From Saccoglossus kowalevskii (Eukaryota > Hemichordata > Enteropneusta > Harrimaniidae): DNA of 24,732 nt. Made by a program: the position numbers and the translations under genes. The notes below the pieces were generated by a model, which was given only the letters and a program-made list of their open reading frames with translations, was not told where the DNA came from and made no database searches. The stretch is taken from assembly GCF_000003605.2 (NCBI RefSeq), contig NW_003155261.1, positions 41,795-66,526 of the forward strand, in the 5' to 3' direction. Of the stretch, positions 1-9,404 are shown piece by piece. Numbering within the stretch: the first letter of the stretch is position 1; every line of letters starts with the position of its first letter.

Positions 1-312
1 AGTTCTTGACTGAGTGCTCACGTTTATTGAAACCTCGCATAAATCAAGAAATAAGTACGTGTACAAAGTGTACGAAAGCATTCCTTTATTTGGCCTTATC
101 ATACGATCACAAAAACAACTTTTTAAAATCTTTTTTGGGGTGGTCCTCGGGTAAGCGCCCACCCCCATTTTCCCCTGATTTTGTATGTTCAGGCCCCTGG
201 GCGTGTGCCCGGGGTAATACGGTATAAGAGAGCATTGGATTGTGGGAAAATGAATGTTTATCAACACAAATGTCACACTTGCGCAGGTTGACAACCGCTG
301 TGTTTATTTCAG
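1..312 (+). other. SELENOF intron 1 (3' part)
   Basis: This is non-coding sequence before exon 2. It contains a GC-rich hairpin at 194-214 (CCCCTGGGC, loop GTGT, GCCCGGGG). The small ORF at its left edge shows no recognisable motif and is not called as a gene. Confidence 0.6.
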
Positions 313-483
313 ATTATAGCCATTGGTAATTGTGAACTGACATCTGAGCAATGTAAAGAGTTAGGTTTCTCTTCAAACCTCTTCTGCAGTTCATGCAATG
401 AACTTGATCAGTTCCAGTTAAGTGAACTCAAAGACAACTGTGCTATGTGTTGCCAGAAAGATGAGTCTGATCAAGCCAATAAG
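313..483 (+). CDS. SELENOF: SELENOF exon 2 (cysteine-rich UGGT-binding domain)
   Basis: This 171-nt exon is flanked by an acceptor (tttatttcag) and a donor (aag|gtgagc), in phase 0 at both ends. It encodes 57 residues that include SEQCKELGFSSNLFCSSC and DNCAMCCQ. That is the characteristic N-terminal cysteine pattern of the 15-kDa selenoprotein. In this family the domain binds UDP-glucose:glycoprotein glucosyltransferase in the endoplasmic reticulum, linking the protein to glycoprotein quality control; this role is family knowledge, not seen here. All six family cysteines are present, plus one more (GNCEL) near the start of the exon. The signal-peptide exon is outside the window. A second acceptor (ttatag) lies a few bases downstream and cannot be excluded, but it would change the phase. 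Identity is very likely because the three downstream exons continue the same protein in compatible phases. Confidence 0.93.
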
Positions 484-511
484 GTGAGCTGTGAAAACAT
501 GCATAGGATTA

Positions 512-1623
512 CAGTGGGCGGAAGATCTTTACATACATCAAACTCCTGCTTCCGGTAGACAATTACTAAGGGACTTTGCAACATCTCCAGATACTTTCCT
601 AGATACTAGAGTGATCGGTGTAGACACAATAAAGTTACATATTCGCTCATGTGACAATTAATCAAAACACTGGATGCGGTATGCTAGTGGCCACGAGGGA
701 CGAGGGGTAGTTGGACGATTCCATTGCTTTGTAGATACAAAAAACATTACTGTGTAACACTTGGAAGAAAATATGATACAAACATAAAACTGGGAACGAG
801 AAATGATAAATGTAAATTTGGTAGTTTATTGAGATATTCATAATATGTATTAGCGATATGAGTGCCGCGTTCAATTTCTCGCATAATGGCATGTTCCATT
901 GCCTGTTTGCCATAACACTCATCGCCCATCTTTCCTGGAATCTTCTACTTAGGTTCACCTCCACACCATCACCCATGGAGCGCCATGCGTCACCATGTAC
1001 CAGTTTCAAATATCCTTCATATCTTAGACGAAATTTGATAAACTCAACAATTTAACGACGACCCATACGAATGTCAGAACATACCGATGTCTAACCGGTG
1101 CTACAGAAACGCCTCACAATCCCTTGAACCCTTGCCCTTGCTAGTCCAACTCCCACGGCGATCATTCACAAGAGGCGAATAATCTTCATCTCGTTGTCAA
1201 TAATTTTTCAAAATCAGAAACTGCATTCAAAACTAAACTGTTCTCACAAGGATAATTTAGGTAATTTCATTATATGTTAGGGGCATTTTTAAATATTAGT
1301 ATCAACTAGGTTTTATTATTTTCCTGAAATATTGAAAATAGAATTTATTTAATGAACGTGCATATGTATGCATGAAATAATAGTGTCCGATATCAACAAT
1401 GAGTAAAACTTGATTTGACTGGAAAGTTTGACTGGACGCTTACATGTTGTAATAGTTGAACCCATCTGCAACTCTGGTCCGTTGTTTTGATTAACTGTCT
1501 CATAGGTGGGTATGTAACTTTATTGTGTATTGTGTCTAGAACGGTCACTGGATCGTCTAGAAATTAGTCTGGGGATGTTGCAAAGTCGGTAATTAGATGT
1601 ATGTAAATATCTTGCACTCGCTG
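512..1623. mobile_element. Tc1/mariner-like non-autonomous element
   Basis: The ends are inverted copies of each other. The left begins TA|CAGTGGGCGGAAGATC, then TTTACATACATC, GACTTTGCAACATC, CCAGA and ACAATAAAGTTACAT (to about 650). The right end, read in reverse complement from 1623, gives CAGCGAGTGCAAGATA, TTTACATACATC, GACTTTGCAACATC, CCCAGA and ACAATAAAGTTACAT (to about 1510). The left arm carries a ~20-bp extra segment around 541-561. CAGYG next to TA at both ends (510-511, 1624-1625) fits the TA target duplication of Tc1/mariner. The interior (minus-strand ORFs around 662-1009) shows no transposase motif, so it is probably a non-autonomous derivative with unusually long (~130 bp) inverted repeats. 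Confidence 0.75.
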
Positions 1624-1626
1624 TAA

Positions 1627-2177
1627 GAAAGTGTGTTTCTGGTAACATTGAAAGCAAAAGTGGGGTACGTAGGTAGGAATAAGTTTAATAATTTATTTTA
1701 TCCTAACTTTTATTGAAATTAATTAACACCACATCTTGGATGGACAGGTTGATATTTGGTAAAAAAATGTTGAGTTTACTACATCACCTACCAGAAAGTA
1801 TGTGGAAATATTAAATTCCATTTATTACTCATAGGCTTAACTACAGATTACAGCCCCAATCGAAAACTATTAGGGAATGTACCCTGTTCACAAAGAACAT
1901 CTTAGGGTAGCATTCCTTATAGAAAAAAAGACCTCTCCTAAGGGGCCGACCCGCGCACGCTGGGTGGTCACGCATACGAGGTGTGATCTGATATTCCCTT
2001 TCGTTTCCGCTTACCAACGACAGCTATATTTTTACACTTCGTGTTACAAGCACGACTGAGAATTATCTAGAGTACACAGTATCTAGTGTGGCTTTTCATT
2101 ATTAGGGGCCCCATTTTTGCCTGTCTTTTAGTGGAATTGCTGGCTCAGTTTAATTTCACCGGATTCCGAATTTTGGT
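1627..2177. other. Intronic stretch without recognised feature
   Basis: AT-rich at first, then GC-richer from about 1930. The GC-richer part may already be the 5' flank or terminal repeat of the DIRS-like element, but no terminal repeat could be matched by eye. Confidence 0.35.
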
Positions 2178-3100
2178 GTGGTGAATTTACTCGTTCCTAT
2201 TTTCTATCTCACTTTTGTAATTTTTGCAGACTCTAATATGCCTATGTCTCAGAAAAAGACGGGGACTGCTTTGAGGCGATTTGTGATTTATGGGACCATA
2301 AAATGTGGCTCAGGTGCGAAGCAGGTTGGAAAACTGAAAGCAAGCGATCCAGGGCTGGTAGAGATTGCGGAAAGAAGGGGAAATCCGTTACTGCCTCTAG
2401 CGCTAGTGTGTCGATTCTATGAGTGAGAAATCTTTCCCTACGCTTGGTAGTCACCACGAGGCTCGCCTCCGGTTGACATCCAAGAATTTGGGAGAGTTGT
2501 CACGATCTGACTCACTGCTCGAAGTGGCGGGGTCAATGATTGAGACAAGACCGCTGGAACAGTTTACCGTTGAAGTAACGGACAGAGTGGTCGATAGTGC
2601 GGGAACACCTATGGTGGATCTAAATTCAACGTCGAGTGGGCTTCCCCATCGGATATTACTGAGGCTAATGAGCATCGGTCAACCGCTTTTGCGGGGGGAT
2701 CAGAGTTTCCAGACACCACGGCTGACGTTGATAAATGGCGTGTTCTCTCTGGGGCGCTGACATCTGCACTAAGTCCCGCGGTGGAATCAGCACGTCTCTC
2801 AGAGACAGAACCATTTCAATCCACCGGTTTTTTACCGTTACTGACATAGCCTGATTGCATTGCGCAATCACAGGGACAAGCCCAGTTGCCTCCCTGTACC
2901 GGTACAAGTCAAGGTGAAAAACTACTTTCCCAGGGTGAAGAGATGGCTTAGACAGTCTGGATGCGTAGTCTGGCTTCAAAAGTCAACTCCCTTCTGCAGT
3001 CTCAGGGTAGGACTCAGGAGGACCTAGGGGGATAAGTCAGGTGAAGGGGGGCTGAGATATTGCCTGTACCTCCACCACCAGGGCTAGGGTCAGGTGTGTC
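2178..3100 (+). pseudogene. Putative 5' (gag-like) ORF region of the DIRS element
   Basis: Two overlapping ORFs (2178-2426 and 2419-2760) precede the reverse transcriptase and share its strand and higher GC content. No conserved motif was recognised. The gag assignment is by position only; the stretch could instead include untranslated leader. Confidence 0.35.
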
Positions 3101-3229
3101 CCTTTTTCCCCAGTGATCTCTCCTTTAGAGAGTCAGTGGGGGGACAATTCACATCAGTGGGAGGGGGAGCGCCAACTTCTTTTATAGAAGGGGGCCCTCT
3201 CTCCGGAACGGGGGCTACGCAAACCGTCG

Positions 3230-4400
3230 ATGGTTCCCCTGAGTGGGACACTCACGCGGTACCACAGCCTTCTCCACGGGTTCCGTCTTGATCCCGGTAC
3301 CCATACTTTTGTTAAGGTGGGTAGTGCGGATCGGGAAGGCCACGTTGCATGGTCATTTGGCCGGCACCAGTGCCTCCTAGTGCATAGGGCTTTACGGGCG
3401 GAACTTAGACAAATTAATTTTTTCAAATGGGTTTCTCTAGCGTTAGAGCGTCAGCTCACCTTGCTAAGTTCCGACCGTCTGTATGCTCAGCAACGAACCT
3501 CGATCCTCGGACAGATGGGCCAGTTCCTGGCGGTGCAGAAACTCGCTATGTGCGATATCCTGCAAGTCTATACTGCCCTCTTGGCAGGGGCGGTTTTAGT
3601 ATATCTGAACCCATATCTTGACGACTGGTTAATACACAACCGAGACAGAGAGGTTTTAGTGGAGCATGTGCGGTTGACGCAGACGCTCCTACACGAGTTG
3701 GGCTTTTTATTAAATATTGCCAAGTCCAACCCAATACCGTCCCACAGCCTGGTTTTTCTGGGTATGTAGTTCAACACAGAGCAAGGATGCGTTCGCCAGC
3801 CAACTCCGGTCGACTGGAACGGTGTCGATGCAGGAACTGATGCAGCCTTTTTGGCAAATGACTTCAGTTCGTCGTCTGGTTCTATTCGCAGCTCTCCGGT
3901 CTCATCCGATTCAGGGGTGCTCTCTGGACTACAGGATACACATGTGGAACCTGGCGTTCAGAGTTCAATCGTCAGACCAAGCGATGATGGCCCTCCTTTG
4001 GCAGAAGGATGCATGGTTCTTGGAAACTGGTACATCCCTAGATCCGACGACTCCCTCGCTGACTCTCATTACAGATGCGTCGCCCCAGGGAGGGGGCGGT
4101 CATCTGAGGGACCTTCAGGTCCAAGGGGACATGGCCGTCCGCATATTTGAACCGCCACATCTATTGCTTGGAGTTGCAGATCATTCCACTGTCTGAAATT
4201 TTTTTCAGGAAGTCGCACACCACCACAGAGTCCTGCTTCGGACAGACAACACCTCAGTAGTGTCGTACATCAAGGAGGGGAGGGACGTGTTCCTCCACGT
4301 TGTCGAAGCTAGCGGAGGAGATTCTCCTATGGTGCCGAGATAACAAGGTTGAGCTATACGCAACAGCGGCGGACGCCCTCTCGAGACGTGTTCGGTTCCA
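3230..4400 (+). pseudogene. DIRS-like reverse transcriptase and RNase H, degenerate
   Basis: The 3230-3769 frame contains PYLDDWLIHN, the polymerase active-site box in the form typical of DIRS elements, followed by LLHELGFLLN, AKSNPIPS and VFLGM. After a stop and frameshift, the 3717-4196 frame continues with MTSVRRLVLFAALRSHPIQG and then TDASPQGGGGHL, the first RNase H motif. Another shift leads to VLLRTDNTSVVSYIKEG and, from 4300, LLWCRDNKVELYAT and ADALSR, the closing RNase H motif. The usual H-I-P-G-x-x-N segment before ADALSR is missing, suggesting a small deletion. At least three frame changes or stops make it non-functional. Confidence 0.85.
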
Positions 4401-5282
4401 GAACACCGAGTGGCAGCCCCCCAATCTCCCGACGTATGTGTCACTCCTCCTGGAGATGAGTGCTTTCATCACGTATGCTCTATCGATCTCTTGTAGTCGC
4501 AGGGACGCTTACGCTTTTTTCACTTCCAACTGGGCACCAAGTGTTGGAGAAGTTGTGACTCAAGCCCACTTGTCTTCTGACTTGGGTGGCACCCTATTGG
4601 CCTGTGAAGGTCTGGCTCCCAATGTTGCTAGAACTTCTAGTCGAGTCTCCCGTGGGGTTGCCGGATCTTCCAGATCTGTTATCCCAGCCGGATGGCACTC
4701 TACCGATGAACCCCGTGCTATTCCATATTCGCGTGTGGAGGCTATCAATAAACTTGTGCAAGCACTAGGCTTTTCTGCAGAGTTGTCCAAGTTCCTTGCT
4801 TTGGCACAGTCGTACGGCACCAGACGTTTGTACGATTCCAGATGGAGACCTTTCATTGATTGGTATGACGGAAGGGAGACTGATCATCTCAGTCCCTCTA
4901 TTAGCAAAGTAGCCGATTGTTTCCTACATCTTTGATCAAGGAAAATCTATATCGTCAATTCTTGGATATCTGTCAGTTTTATTCCCAGTTTTATAGAATC
5001 TGCTGGACTGAAACTGGTTTCGAGTTCCATTATGTTACAACTGTTTAGTCTTTCCGCTCGAAGGGGCTAGCTAATCCTCCTAACTGGGACTTGTCGCTGG
5101 TCTAAAGGCGTTACGACACTTCTAAAGGTGTTACCCCCCTTCGAGCCTATGGATAAGGCAGACGCTGAATTGTCACTATGTAAACAGTTTTTCTTATGGC
5201 TCTAGCGTCTTGTAGGCGGCGCTCAGAGATAGGGGCACTGTCCTTTAGTGGCGGATGTGCCTCCTTTATGAAGTCACTAGTT
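4400..5282 (+). pseudogene. DIRS-like linker and tyrosine recombinase, N-terminal part
   Basis: Following ADALSR, the reading includes TEWQ, LPTYVS and DAYAFF. In a second frame (4586-4768) come APYWPVKVWLPMLLELL, LPDLLSQPDG and VWRLS, the spacer that normally precedes the recombinase in DIRS elements. The core-binding domain is visible as STR-like GTRRLYDSRWRPFIDWYDGR and VADCFLHL. At 5199-5228 the catalytic-arginine box reads ALASCRRRSE. The domain then stops at about 5282, where an unrelated hairpin-ended repeat begins. Stops occur within the segment. Confidence 0.8.
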
Positions 5283-5363
5283 AGTCCTCGCTCGGACATA
5301 GTCTGACTACGGGGACTTATGTTTTGCCCTGTGTGCGTCTGTGTGTTCGTGCGTCCGTGATCA

Positions 5364-6157
5364 CCTGTATCTCGAACATGCATGGACCGATTGAGTTCAA
5401 ACTTCACTCATACATCACTCATAATATGGGACATATGCACATGCATTGTTTTCATGATCCGATTAACGATAGCCGAATAGCGTCCATTTTAAGGCCGAAA
5501 ATGCATTGAAATCGCACATTTTCACCATTCCGGACCCGGATCTCAGTTATGCATGGACGGATTTTGTTCAAATTTGGTACATACATTAAACAAAATAGGA
5601 CCTTGATGCACGTCTTTTTTTGGAGGGGATCGGGTTTGAAATGGCCGACTGGCGGCCATTTTGTTTTAAAGAATTCAGTTTTGGATCCGTATCTGAGACA
5701 TACCTGGATTGATCGAGTTCAAACTTCACACACACACAAGGTACATCATGTCATAAATATGTATGTGCATTTGTTTCATGATCTCATTAACGATAGCCAA
5801 ATGGTGGCCGCTTTAAGGCCGAAAATGCATTTTCACCATTCCGGACCCGGATCTCAGTTATGCATGGACGGATTTTGTTCAAATTTGGTACATACATTAA
5901 TCATAATAGGACCTTGATGCACATCATTTTTTTTTCGGATCAAGTTCGAAATGGCCGACTGGCGGCCATTTTGTTTTAAAGAATTCAGTTCTGGATCCGT
6001 ATCCGAGACATGTCTGAATTGATCAAGTTCAAACTTCACACACACATGGTACATCATGTCACAAATAGATATGTGCATTTGTTTCTTGATCCGCTTAACA
6101 ATAGCTGAATGATGGCCATTTTAAGGTTGAAAATGCATCAAAATCACGTATTTTCAC
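5364..6157. repeat. Tandem array of alternating ~150/160-bp monomers
   Basis: Direct copies share CCATTCCGGACCCGGATCTC, ATGCATGGACGGATTTTGTT (B type) and GAGTTCAAACTTCAC (A type). Dimers beginning near 5364, 5686 and 5996 are close to 310-322 bp long. The copy is partly diverged and cut by the TIR element at 6158-6161. Confidence 0.85.
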
Positions 6158-6224
6158 AATTCCTAATTTTCGAGTTGTTAGTGTTCTACGGAATTCCGCT
6201 AGAGGGCACATCCAAAATACCCGG

Positions 6225-6737
6225 ATGACGAGCCTGAGTGGGGTTGTTTTTATTGAAGTTCTGTATTCTTACATGCGTAAATCAATAGATTGGAAAAGCA
6301 AAAAAATTTCAGAACTCCGCAAATTTCTTCAGGATCGTGGTATAACTTGCAGCAATGTTCATAAAGCTAAACTTTTTGAACTTGTTGAGTTAGCAAACGA
6401 ATTAAATGTTCGCCAAGAGTCAAACAATCGTCGTCGTACTGTAAAACACAGTAAGTCGACGATAACTCTGGTAGATCCGCGTAACGTAAAAACTTGGCAA
6501 AAAAAACTTCATACTTTGTCTTTGTTTGAAATAGCTGATATGTTTGCATATTTTTTGCATCAAAGTGACTGGACAACAGCCAGACTGAAAGAATATCGAC
6601 TTAGTAATGGTTATTTGCTTCATAATTTCCGTAAAGCTTCATCATGTGCAGAATACAGAATTTTTTTTCATTATGGCAGAGTGTATTCGGCAATGATCCA
6701 TGAAGGAAAATCCCTACAAGCCATGGTTTATTATTAA
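6225..6737 (+). CDS. SAP-like ORF inside the TIR element
   Basis: This 170-codon ORF lies 63 bp inside the left inverted repeat and runs the same way. Residues 26-62 (KKISELRKFLQDRGI, then VHKAKLFELVELANEL) fit the SAP DNA-binding helix-turn-helix pattern. Residues 88-150 (KTWQKKLHTLSLFEIADMFA, then LKEYRLSNGYLL) resemble the segment that precedes SWIM zinc finger and YqaJ-nuclease domains in multicopy invertebrate proteins. That resemblance is inference. Those later domains are absent and no continuation is clear, so the ORF is probably truncated. An alternative start is Met17 (6273). It is more AT-rich than the surrounding DIRS sequence. Confidence 0.5.
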   Translation: MTSLSGVVFIEVLYSYMRKSIDWKSKKISELRKFLQDRGITCSNVHKAKLFELVELANELNVRQESNNRRRTVKHSKSTITLVDPRNVKTWQKKLHTLSLFEIADMFAYFLHQSDWTTARLKEYRLSNGYLLHNFRKASSCAEYRIFFHYGRVYSAMIHEGKSLQAMVYY

Positions 6738-6830
6738 ATCAAACTATACACACGTTTTTTTCCTTCCGTATTTATTTTAACTTCAACTTCGCAAAAAATG
6801 CCATCATAAGGATTCTGAACAAGAAGATCG

Positions 6831-7300
6831 ATGTGGGAATCGGCAACGAGCGAATTTTTTCATCAAATCCGGCTCAATGTTTTCGTTTGTGCTCATCTCG
6901 AGAAGCTGACAGAGTCTTTGTTTTTCAATCGATGTATAACTGCGGTTGAAAGACGGCTGTCTCCAGTTATTGAACTAAAAAAATACTGGCGCAGGATGGA
7001 AAATGCCATGAACAAACCCGGGAATATAGTTTTACTCAGGTTCCTGACAACGCATCCGAATCCACTGGCGTTGAAGTGTTGATTTCTAGGACGAAAGAAA
7101 TGTATGAAAGGTTACGCCTTTCATCTCAGGATATTTCGCTGTTTTTTCTTTTTAATCGAACCCCAGGAACCATTTTTAACCATTTTAACCAATTCTTGCA
7201 AAACGTTTGTCAAAAATAAGACTTTGGCAACAGTAACTACTCGTATATTGCTTTCAACCCCACCACGAACGTTGAACGGACTGTCATCCGGGTGCTTTGA
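6831..7300 (+). other. Remainder of the TIR element, unassigned coding-like remnants
   Basis: Short open stretches occur in shifting frames, for example GVEVLISRTKEMYERLRLSS around 7069-7130 and FFNRCITAVERRLSPVIELK around 6924-6980. They look like decayed coding sequence, perhaps more of the same gene, but match nothing I recognise. Confidence 0.3.
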
Positions 7301-7502
7301 GAACGCTCTCTATCGAATTTCATGAGAAAAATAGTAACTCGGAAATTAGGAATTCCGGAAACGGATCTCAGTCATGCATGGATGGATTTTGTTCAGATTT
7401 TGTACAATGTGTTGTACATATGCAGGTGCATTTCAGATCAGACCATTGAAAGTGGTCTGAGATTTCGGTCATGATCTTCTTTGAATATGAACGGAACAGG
7501 GA

Positions 7503-7917
7503 CGTGTCATTGACAATGACTTGTTATTTTGAAGACTCGGCTGGGCTTTCTTGCCAGAAATCCCAGGGCGTGACCCTGAGCTGACCGTCATCCCATGCCG
7601 CACTTGCATAGAGTGGGCAAGGAGGACCGTCTGGGACGAATTTTATGCCCGGTCCGAGCTCTAAGCATGAGGGGCAGTGAGAAGCGCATGTTTGTCTGTT
7701 ATGGGCAGGGCAAACAGAGCCACCCTTCTTCGAATACCACCATTTCGCGATGGATTGTTGGATACGGTCGTGGAAGCGTATAAGTTAACTACTTCTTCAT
7801 CGGTCTGTTTGGAACGCTACCAGGCACCACTCATTGGCTTTGATGTCTGGGGCCTCGCTTGAGCAGGTGCTTCGAGCAGGGTTCTGGAGATCTCAGAATG
7901 TCTTCAGTAACTATTAA
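7503..7917 (+). pseudogene. DIRS-like tyrosine recombinase, C-terminal part (displaced)
   Basis: This segment continues the recombinase broken at 5282. It shows FLARNP, then PELTVIP, LCPVRALSMR, KRMFVCYGQGK and TISRWIV, followed in other frames by DVWGLA and SLEQVLRAGFWRSQNVFSNY. These match the block that runs to the nucleophilic tyrosine in DIRS recombinases; the tyrosine codon is at 7912-7914 just before a stop. In the normally H-x-V-R box the arginine position is tryptophan (TGG), and there are frame changes, so the enzyme is inactive. The two halves are complementary rather than overlapping, which supports insertion into one original gene. Confidence 0.82.
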
Positions 7918-9140
7918 CTGAAATAAAACAGTGTAGTGACGTGCCAAGTAACCTGCTAAATAACGAGATAATTCCGACGTCAAATTCTATTTTGTCCAGC
8001 AACAGTGTACAAACGTGCGCCAGTGTCGGTGACGATCACAGTGACCAGCTACACCAGAACGGACATATTTCGTATCTAACTCAACCCCATGCAACAAAAA
8101 TTGATATTATGTGTTCATTATGGTCCATTCTTCCTCGACGAACAAGTACATAAGTGACAATATTAGTCAAAGACGAGAAAACTGCACAAGAAATTTCCCT
8201 TATTTACACGTATCGGCAATGCAAGCTGTCATGTGACTTCCCCTTCTGACATCACAAGGGGAATTTCTGTATGCAAATGAGAAGCTAATGAGGAGCCTCG
8301 TTTTAAAATGCACAAAAATAAAGTTGTCGTAGACTGAGTTTAAAACACATTTTTTCACTTAAAAAAATAATTCATGCTTAGAAACATAAAAATTAATAAT
8401 ATTTATATATCAATTGATAATTTTAGGCGTGAAAATAGCAGCCATTTCATAGGCACTTTAAAATTGTTAGGGGCCCTACAGTCCTCATTCCGCCCAACCT
8501 CCCGCTTTTATCGCTTTTTTTCCTGACCGCTTATCGCTTAATTTCTGACTGTTCGCTGCTTTCCGACCGGAAACCGACTGCCTTTTTTCCACTTGCTCGC
8601 TCCTGCCTATGGCTGGCTTCAGAAACATCGTCCGACCACTGGAGTAACGATGATCATACATTGTATGTATAAAGTTTTTATTCGTAATAAATTTATGTTT
8701 TAATGACGATTCAAAATACAACGCGTATTGCTTCTCTGTATTGGGAAGACTGCTTCAAATCACTTGACACATTGTAACGTTCGCTACACAAGTCGAACTG
8801 TGACCTGTATTTACATATTTACGTCCTTGTGTGCGTAGTTCCAGCAGCTATATAACTGGTCATATAACTCGTGATATGTGTCAAGTACTAGTATTTGTGT
8901 GTTGTGTGTGTGTGTTTCTGTGTATGATTTTGACTAAATTTATTGCGAACGGTGCTCAAAATAATTTGGCAACTCACACTATGACCTTTACTCAATTTGT
9001 ATAAGTAATATGAATGCTGTAGTTCAGAAAATCTATCTGGTTAACTATTGCTTGTGTCTGGGTGCGCAACACAAAACTGTACATATAATCATCGCATAGC
9101 TGAATTTCTACAAATCAATTGGACTTAAACTACTAGTATA
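7918..9140. other. Intronic stretch, no gene recognised
   Basis: The first few hundred bases may be the DIRS 3' tail: 8188-8266 has inverted words (GAAATTTCCCTT and AAGGGGAATTTC) of the kind found in terminal regions. A GT-rich microsatellite sits near 8897-8915. Small ORFs (7941-8153 plus, 8485-8721 minus) carry no recognisable motif. Confidence 0.35.
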
Positions 9141-9258
9141 ATGACTGTGACGATTAATCGCTTGTCTGAGTACATGCGGCGACGAATTGTTGGATTGGCA
9201 GCAGCCGGATGAAAAACGAAAGAGATCTCAGAACAGTTATTTGTTGAGAAAAACATCA
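9141..9258 (+). pseudogene. Tc1-like transposase remnant, N-terminal helix-turn-helix
   Basis: From ATG 9141 the frame reads LSEYMRRRIVGLAAAG, a stop (9210-9212), then KTKEISEQLFVE. This is the paired-like helix-turn-helix layout at the N-terminus of Tc1-type transposases (R-R-x-I-V-x-L ... G ... I-S-x-x-L). Nothing downstream continues it, so it is a short dead fragment. Confidence 0.55.
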
Positions 9259-9272
9259 AACAAAACAAACTC

Positions 9273-9404
9273 AGCCAGTGATACATTTTGAAAATAAAAA
9301 TACAAAATAAACTCAATCAAATACGCCGACCAAACGCAGCCAGTGATACATTTTGAAAATAAAAATACAAAATAATTGCAATCAAATACGCTGACCACAC
9401 ACGT
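9273..9404. repeat. Two-copy 65-bp tandem duplication
   Basis: AGCCAGTGATACATTTTGAA starts at 9273 and again at 9338, and both copies run into ATCAAATACGC-GACCA. The copies are nearly identical for the first ~45 bp and then diverge slightly. Confidence 0.85.

Larger units (their letters stand above)
6162..7350. mobile_element. 1.19-kb TIR element nested in the monomer array
   Basis: The left end CCTAATTTTCGAGTTGTTA (6162-6180) is the inverse of the right end TAGTAACTCGGAAATTAGG (7332-7350), with 16 of 19 positions matching. AATT flanks both sides (6158-6161 and 7351-7354). The monomer it interrupts reads TTTTCAC-AATT before and AATT-CCGGA after, as in the uninterrupted copies at 5518 and 5830, so a 4-bp target duplication is well supported. 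It contains a SAP-like ORF near the left end. No transposase was recognised, so it is either a deleted derivative or a little-known family. Confidence 0.78.
5283..7502. mobile_element. Hairpin-ended element of ~155-bp monomers (copy 1)
   Basis: The left end is a hairpin (5283-5317: AGTCCTC, inner TCGGAC/GTCTGA, GGGGACT), followed by TATGTTTTG and a GT/CG-rich stretch. Alternating monomers then start near 5364, 5535, 5686, 5846 and 5996 (150-173 bp apart), so A-B dimers repeat about every 311 bp. The B monomers carry the palindrome AATGGCC-gactg-GCGGCCATT (about 5640 and 5950). The last B monomer resumes at 7355 after a nested insertion. The right end is uncertain: a small hairpin (CAGACCA/TGGTCTG) near 7440-7460 or AGGGAC near 7500. 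Hairpin ends plus internal tandem repeats resemble non-autonomous Helentron/Helitron relatives; this is inference. It splits the DIRS recombinase. Confidence 0.72.
2178..7917 (+). mobile_element. DIRS-like tyrosine-recombinase retrotransposon, interrupted
   Basis: Degenerate domains appear in DIRS order: an uncharacterised 5' ORF region, reverse transcriptase with YLDDWL, RNase H with TDAS and DNTSVVSYI, then a tyrosine recombinase. Such elements replace an integrase by a tyrosine recombinase. Coding is spread over frames with several stops and frameshifts, so this copy is dead. The recombinase breaks off at about 5282 and resumes at about 7503; the 2.2 kb between is a foreign insertion (listed separately). 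The outer limits are uncertain because terminal repeats were not identified; 2178 and 7917 are the limits of plausible coding sequence only. The GC content is visibly higher than the surrounding intron. Confidence 0.85.

Noticed and set aside
662-1009. Minus-strand ORF of 115 codons
   Set aside because: It lies inside the Tc1/mariner-like inverted-repeat element, overlaps ORFs in other frames, and shows no transposase or other recognisable motif.
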